From NCBI GenBank assembly GCA_963695505.1, contig CAVOGX010000021.1, forward strand, positions 62,001-126,000: a stretch of DNA of 64,000 nucleotides, read 5' to 3'. Shown piece after piece: positions 61,812 to 64,000 of the stretch. The DNA comes from JACSRF01 sp963695505 (GTDB taxonomy: Bacteria > Chloroflexota > Anaerolineae > Promineifilales > Promineifilaceae). The first letter of the stretch is position 1, and the number at the start of each line of letters is the position of its first letter. Under the pieces are notes generated by a model, which was not told the origin of the DNA, made no database searches, and worked only from the letters and a program-made list of their open reading frames with translations. Position numbers and translations under genes: made by a program.

Positions 61812-61896
61812 TCGGTCGCCTCCGCTGGTTCATGATAGGTAGGAATTGGATCAATGCTATTTTGCCGTATTCACTGCCGACTGACCACTACGCCTT

Positions 61897-61937
61897 GCAT
61901 GTGACAAATGTCATGCGATTCGGGTGACGTTTGTCAC
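61897..61937. promoter_or_regulatory. Two CRP/FNR-like dyads
   Basis: GTGAC-AAAT-GTCA at 61901-61913 (flanked by GCAT and TGC) and GTGAC-GTTT-GTCAC at 61924-61937 have centres about 23.5 bases apart. The second is a perfect palindrome. They lie 86-126 bases upstream of the carboxyltransferase start on the minus strand and just before a possible plus-strand promoter with TATGCT at 61961-61966, which would put the second dyad near -41.5. Confidence 0.5.
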
Positions 61938-61971
61938 ATGACCTTAGTACTATACTGTTGTATGCTGTAGT

Positions 61972-62356
61972 TTATCCTGAAGGCAAAATTCTTGAAAGAG
62001 GTGGACGCCGGATGGTGCGGAGGAAGCCCCCAGGAATTGGAAGGCTTCTTTACCAGACGAATACAAAACCTGATAAGCTGATCATCCTGAGCACGGTAAG
62101 CCTTTACCGCGGGAGGTTGGCCACAGGAATTGTAAACGTACTTTTGCAATTAAAACCAGAAGCGACGATCTGCTGCATGTTTATTTCTTATTTATATGCG
62201 CAAGGAGCTAATGGGAGTAAATTGTGGAAGGGTACTAGCGCTGAATGGGAACTCAAAACGCCCAAGGCAATGAGTCACAGACAGCAATAGACCTGGTGGG
62301 GAAGTGACAGAAGGTTACTAGGGGCTCCTCTTATTTTTTGCGCCGGCGCCGGCGCT
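61972..62356 (+). ncRNA. Candidate non-coding RNA of about 385 nt, unidentified
   Basis: This gap has no convincing gene, yet ends with a strong plus-strand terminator, while the genes on both sides are on the minus strand. An independent plus-strand transcript is therefore likely. A local hairpin can be drawn (GAAGCC near 62025 with GGCTTC near 62044). I compared it by eye with RNase P RNA, tmRNA, SRP RNA, 6S RNA and common riboswitches and found no match. The start is placed at the possible promoter TATGCT. A small ORF is possible but none has a ribosome site or normal composition. Confidence 0.35.
62340..62356 (+). terminator. Strong plus-strand rho-independent terminator
   Basis: GCGCCGGC and GCCGGCGC form a tight GC stem followed by seven T residues. 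On the minus strand no T-run follows, so it cannot serve hpt. Confidence 0.75.
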
Positions 62357-62360
62357 TTTT

Positions 62361-62945
62361 TTATGCCCCATTAGGCTGAAAAACTTCTGGTTTCAGCAAA
62401 CCTACGAAGGGTAAATTGCGAAATTTTTCGCGGCAGTCCAGGCCGTACCCAACTACGAAGCGGTCGGGCAAATCAAACCCCTTGTATTTGAGGTGTATGG
62501 GGATGAGGCGGCGCTTCGGCTTGTCGAAGAGCGTGCAAACATCCAGGCTGGCTGGTTCGTGGGTGCGCAAATTGCGCAGCAGGTAGTTTAGGGTGAGCCC
62601 GGTGTCAATCACGTCTTCCACAAAGATGATATGCCGGCCCTCAATTGGAATTTCCACGTCCTTTTCCAGACGCACAACACCACGTTCCCGAGATTCGGCC
62701 GAATAGCTAGAAATAGCCATGTAATCGACTTCCACGGGAATCGTAATCATGCGCAACAAGTCGGCCATAAAGGGCATGACACCCTTTAGCACACCAATGA
62801 GCAGGGGGGTTTTCCCAGCATAATCGCGCGAAATATCTTGTCCAATTTCGCGCACGCGCTGCTCAATTTGTGCTTCAGAATAAAGCACTTCGCGTATGCC
62901 GTCAGCGAGTTCGCCGTAGGCTTCAAAGGGAAAATATCTGCTCAT
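62361..62945 (-). CDS. hpt: Hypoxanthine phosphoribosyltransferase
   Basis: The 194-residue enzyme converts hypoxanthine or guanine and PRPP to IMP or GMP in purine salvage. The PRPP-binding loop is VIFVEDVIDTGLTLNYLL near residue 110. Also present are LIGVLKGVMPFMADL near residue 53, MAISSYSAESRERGVVR, and the C-terminal VGYGLDCREKFRNLPFVGLL. Length is normal. It lies three bases after a small unknown gene and is probably co-transcribed with it and the TPR-like gene upstream. Confidence 0.93.
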   Translation of the reverse strand: MSRYFPFEAYGELADGIREVLYSEAQIEQRVREIGQDISRDYAGKTPLLIGVLKGVMPFMADLLRMITIPVEVDYMAISSYSAESRERGVVRLEKDVEIPIEGRHIIFVEDVIDTGLTLNYLLRNLRTHEPASLDVCTLFDKPKRRLIPIHLKYKGFDLPDRFVVGYGLDCREKFRNLPFVGLLKPEVFQPNGA

Positions 62946-62948
62946 TGG

Positions 62949-63332
62949 TCACTCTTGGGCGTCGGTACCGATTAATTTGGCGGCATGGTCGTCCAGACCG
63001 AATTTTATCATCAGGTCACGAATGTCATTTCGCTTCCAAAGCTGGATATTGATTTCAGGGTAAAGCTTTTGTAGGCGGCGCAGTTTGCGGTTCTTCTTGG
63101 TGATGAGTTTGGGGCGGAGGGTTGTCAGCTCTACGTAGAGGTCCTGATCAGGTAGATAAAAATCTGGTGCGAATGCTTCAGTGACATTGCCTTCATTGTC
63201 CCACTTCAAGGCAAAGGTACGGGGTTCGTACTGCCAGGGAATGTGATAGTAGTTCAGAATGCGCGCAAACTCTTCTTCAATGGGGTGGGAGAAGTCGGAA
63301 GTAGAGTCAGAGCGTTGGTCGGGATCTGCCAA
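62949..63332 (-). CDS. Small protein with possible PD-(D/E)xK nuclease-like fold
   Basis: The 127-residue protein has HPIEEEFARILNYYHIPWQYEPRTF, then FAPDFYLPDQDLYVELTTLRPKLITKKNRKL. The PDFYL...VELT...K order resembles the D, E and K positions of restriction-endonuclease-like folds, where the missing final lysine of the ExK pair is replaced by T. It could be an inactive or variant nuclease-fold protein. The link to hpt is by position only. Confidence 0.55.
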   Translation of the reverse strand: MADPDQRSDSTSDFSHPIEEEFARILNYYHIPWQYEPRTFALKWDNEGNVTEAFAPDFYLPDQDLYVELTTLRPKLITKKNRKLRRLQKLYPEINIQLWKRNDIRDLMIKFGLDDHAAKLIGTDAQE

Positions 63333-63350
63333 GGGGTGTCTCCACGCCGT

Positions 63351-63884
63351 TTAGGGGCTATTTGATATTTGGAAACGATATCTTTCTGCCCAGGTTTGAA
63401 AATGGGCATGATCCTTTTCGGTGAGGAAAGGGTTTTGTAGGGCAGTTTGGCAAATTCGCAAGGCGTCTTGTAGTTTCTCGCGCTGGCTGTAGATGATGCG
63501 GAGGTGCTCGTAGGGAAAGCGGGTGGACATCTGGTCGGCAACGGCCGTTTCATAGTAGGCAATCGCCTCATCCACCTGTCCCGCCATTTCCAGCGCCCGG
63601 CCAGCGTTCAAATTTCGGCCCAACTCGGTGCGTAAATCGCCATGGAGCAGGTCGTAAGCGCGCAGTTTGCCCTTGGTTTCAGGAGTTGGGGGGGCTTGTT
63701 CAAGGCTTTCCATTGCAGCCTGCCACGCCTTGAGGATTGCCTGCCGGGTTTCGCCCTGCGAGATTTGGGCAGCCAGCTCATTCCCCAGGGCGACTTCCTG
63801 AGCGCGAAATGCTGCCTGCTCAGCCTGATAGCTGTTTTCTTTTTGAGTCTCTTCCTTACTTGTGAAGGGCCACCATTTGGGCAT
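63351..63884 (-). CDS. TPR-like helical protein of unknown function
   Basis: From the ATG at 63884 (AGGAATTCT upstream) the protein has 177 residues. It is helical, with TPR-like units GRNLNAGRALEMAGQVDEAIAYYETAVAD and YEHLRIIYSQREKLQDALRICQTALQ. There is no signal peptide. A longer in-frame start at the window edge adds sequence without a ribosome site. It is the first gene of the group that ends with hpt. The function cannot be inferred. Confidence 0.65.
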   Translation of the reverse strand: MPKWWPFTSKEETQKENSYQAEQAAFRAQEVALGNELAAQISQGETRQAILKAWQAAMESLEQAPPTPETKGKLRAYDLLHGDLRTELGRNLNAGRALEMAGQVDEAIAYYETAVADQMSTRFPYEHLRIIYSQREKLQDALRICQTALQNPFLTEKDHAHFQTWAERYRFQISNSP

Positions 63885-63973
63885 AGAATTCCTGCTTTGT
63901 TCCGTGGTGATTTGTACAGTCATTCTACGCCAAACGGCCGTTTCTTTCAAAGTGTCCGGTTTGCAAGCGGCAA

Positions 63974-64000
63974 GTATGCGGGTTTCGCAGGCCCGCATAC
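63974..64000. repeat. Inverted repeat at the right edge
   Basis: GTATGCGGG and CCCGCATAC form a perfect 9-bp stem with a 9-base loop. It may be part of a longer element that is cut by the window edge. Confidence 0.5.

Noticed and set aside
61931..62290. Open frame of 119 codons in the gap before hpt
   Set aside because: It has no ribosome site, its composition is unlike neighbouring genes, its start lies in the operator region, and it has no recognisable domain; an RNA gene explains the terminator better.

Overview
The window looks like a chromosomal piece of a Chloroflexota bacterium, probably Anaerolineae-like. This is inferred from gene content: an ABC transporter of the DrrA type, Pro/Thr-rich extracytoplasmic linkers, secreted proteins ending in a short -LP- tail, a menaquinone-type bc complex (MenA is encoded here too), and many multiheme cytochromes. 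No rRNA, tRNA, CRISPR array or transposase was seen. The 8-base palindrome ACGGCCGT occurs about 70 times in 64 kb, roughly 70 times chance, as a HIP1-like highly iterated palindrome. Many genes carry apparent single-base frameshifts, so the sequence is probably an unpolished draft; the affected genes are given as single loci.

Layout. 1-5.7 kb (minus strand): a sulfur-type respiratory module with a metallo-beta-lactamase hydrolase, a molybdopterin oxidoreductase, a ferredoxin-NrfD fusion and a TusA-like protein. 5.8-21.2 kb: ordinary genes, namely an ABC exporter, acetoacetyl-CoA synthetase, a NarL-type two-component system, an ECF sigma/anti-sigma pair, a glycosyltransferase with a J-domain protein, methyltransferases, a GH114-like lipoprotein, YccF and a PhoB/PhoR-type pair. 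21.2-26.2 kb: a sodium-pumping acyl-CoA decarboxylase complex and an FAD oxidoreductase.

26.4-52.2 kb is the most unusual part: two paralogous minus-strand respiratory operons. Operon 1 runs secreted Asp-box protein, cytochrome b, Rieske protein, 6-heme cytochrome, 33-heme cytochrome. Operon 2 runs secreted Asp-box protein, 12-heme cytochrome, zinc-ribbon membrane protein, 35-heme cytochrome. Five PAS plus SARP/BTAD regulators and an FG-GAP secreted protein are interleaved. The five PAS domains share a C-x14-C-x3-C motif. Five promoters in the locus share one architecture, two GTTnAG-like direct repeats 11 bp apart followed 7 bp later by TGGTAC, as expected for SARP operators. I propose a redox-regulated, duplicated electron-export system in which the bc complex oxidises menaquinol and hands electrons to very large extracytoplasmic cytochromes.

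52.6-64 kb: small unknown genes, a decayed flavin monooxygenase, a large secreted PD40-repeat protein, menA, a tandem GNAT protein, the carboxyltransferase of a methylcrotonyl-CoA-type carboxylase, a candidate non-coding RNA preceded by two CRP/FNR-like dyads, hpt, and two small genes at the right edge.
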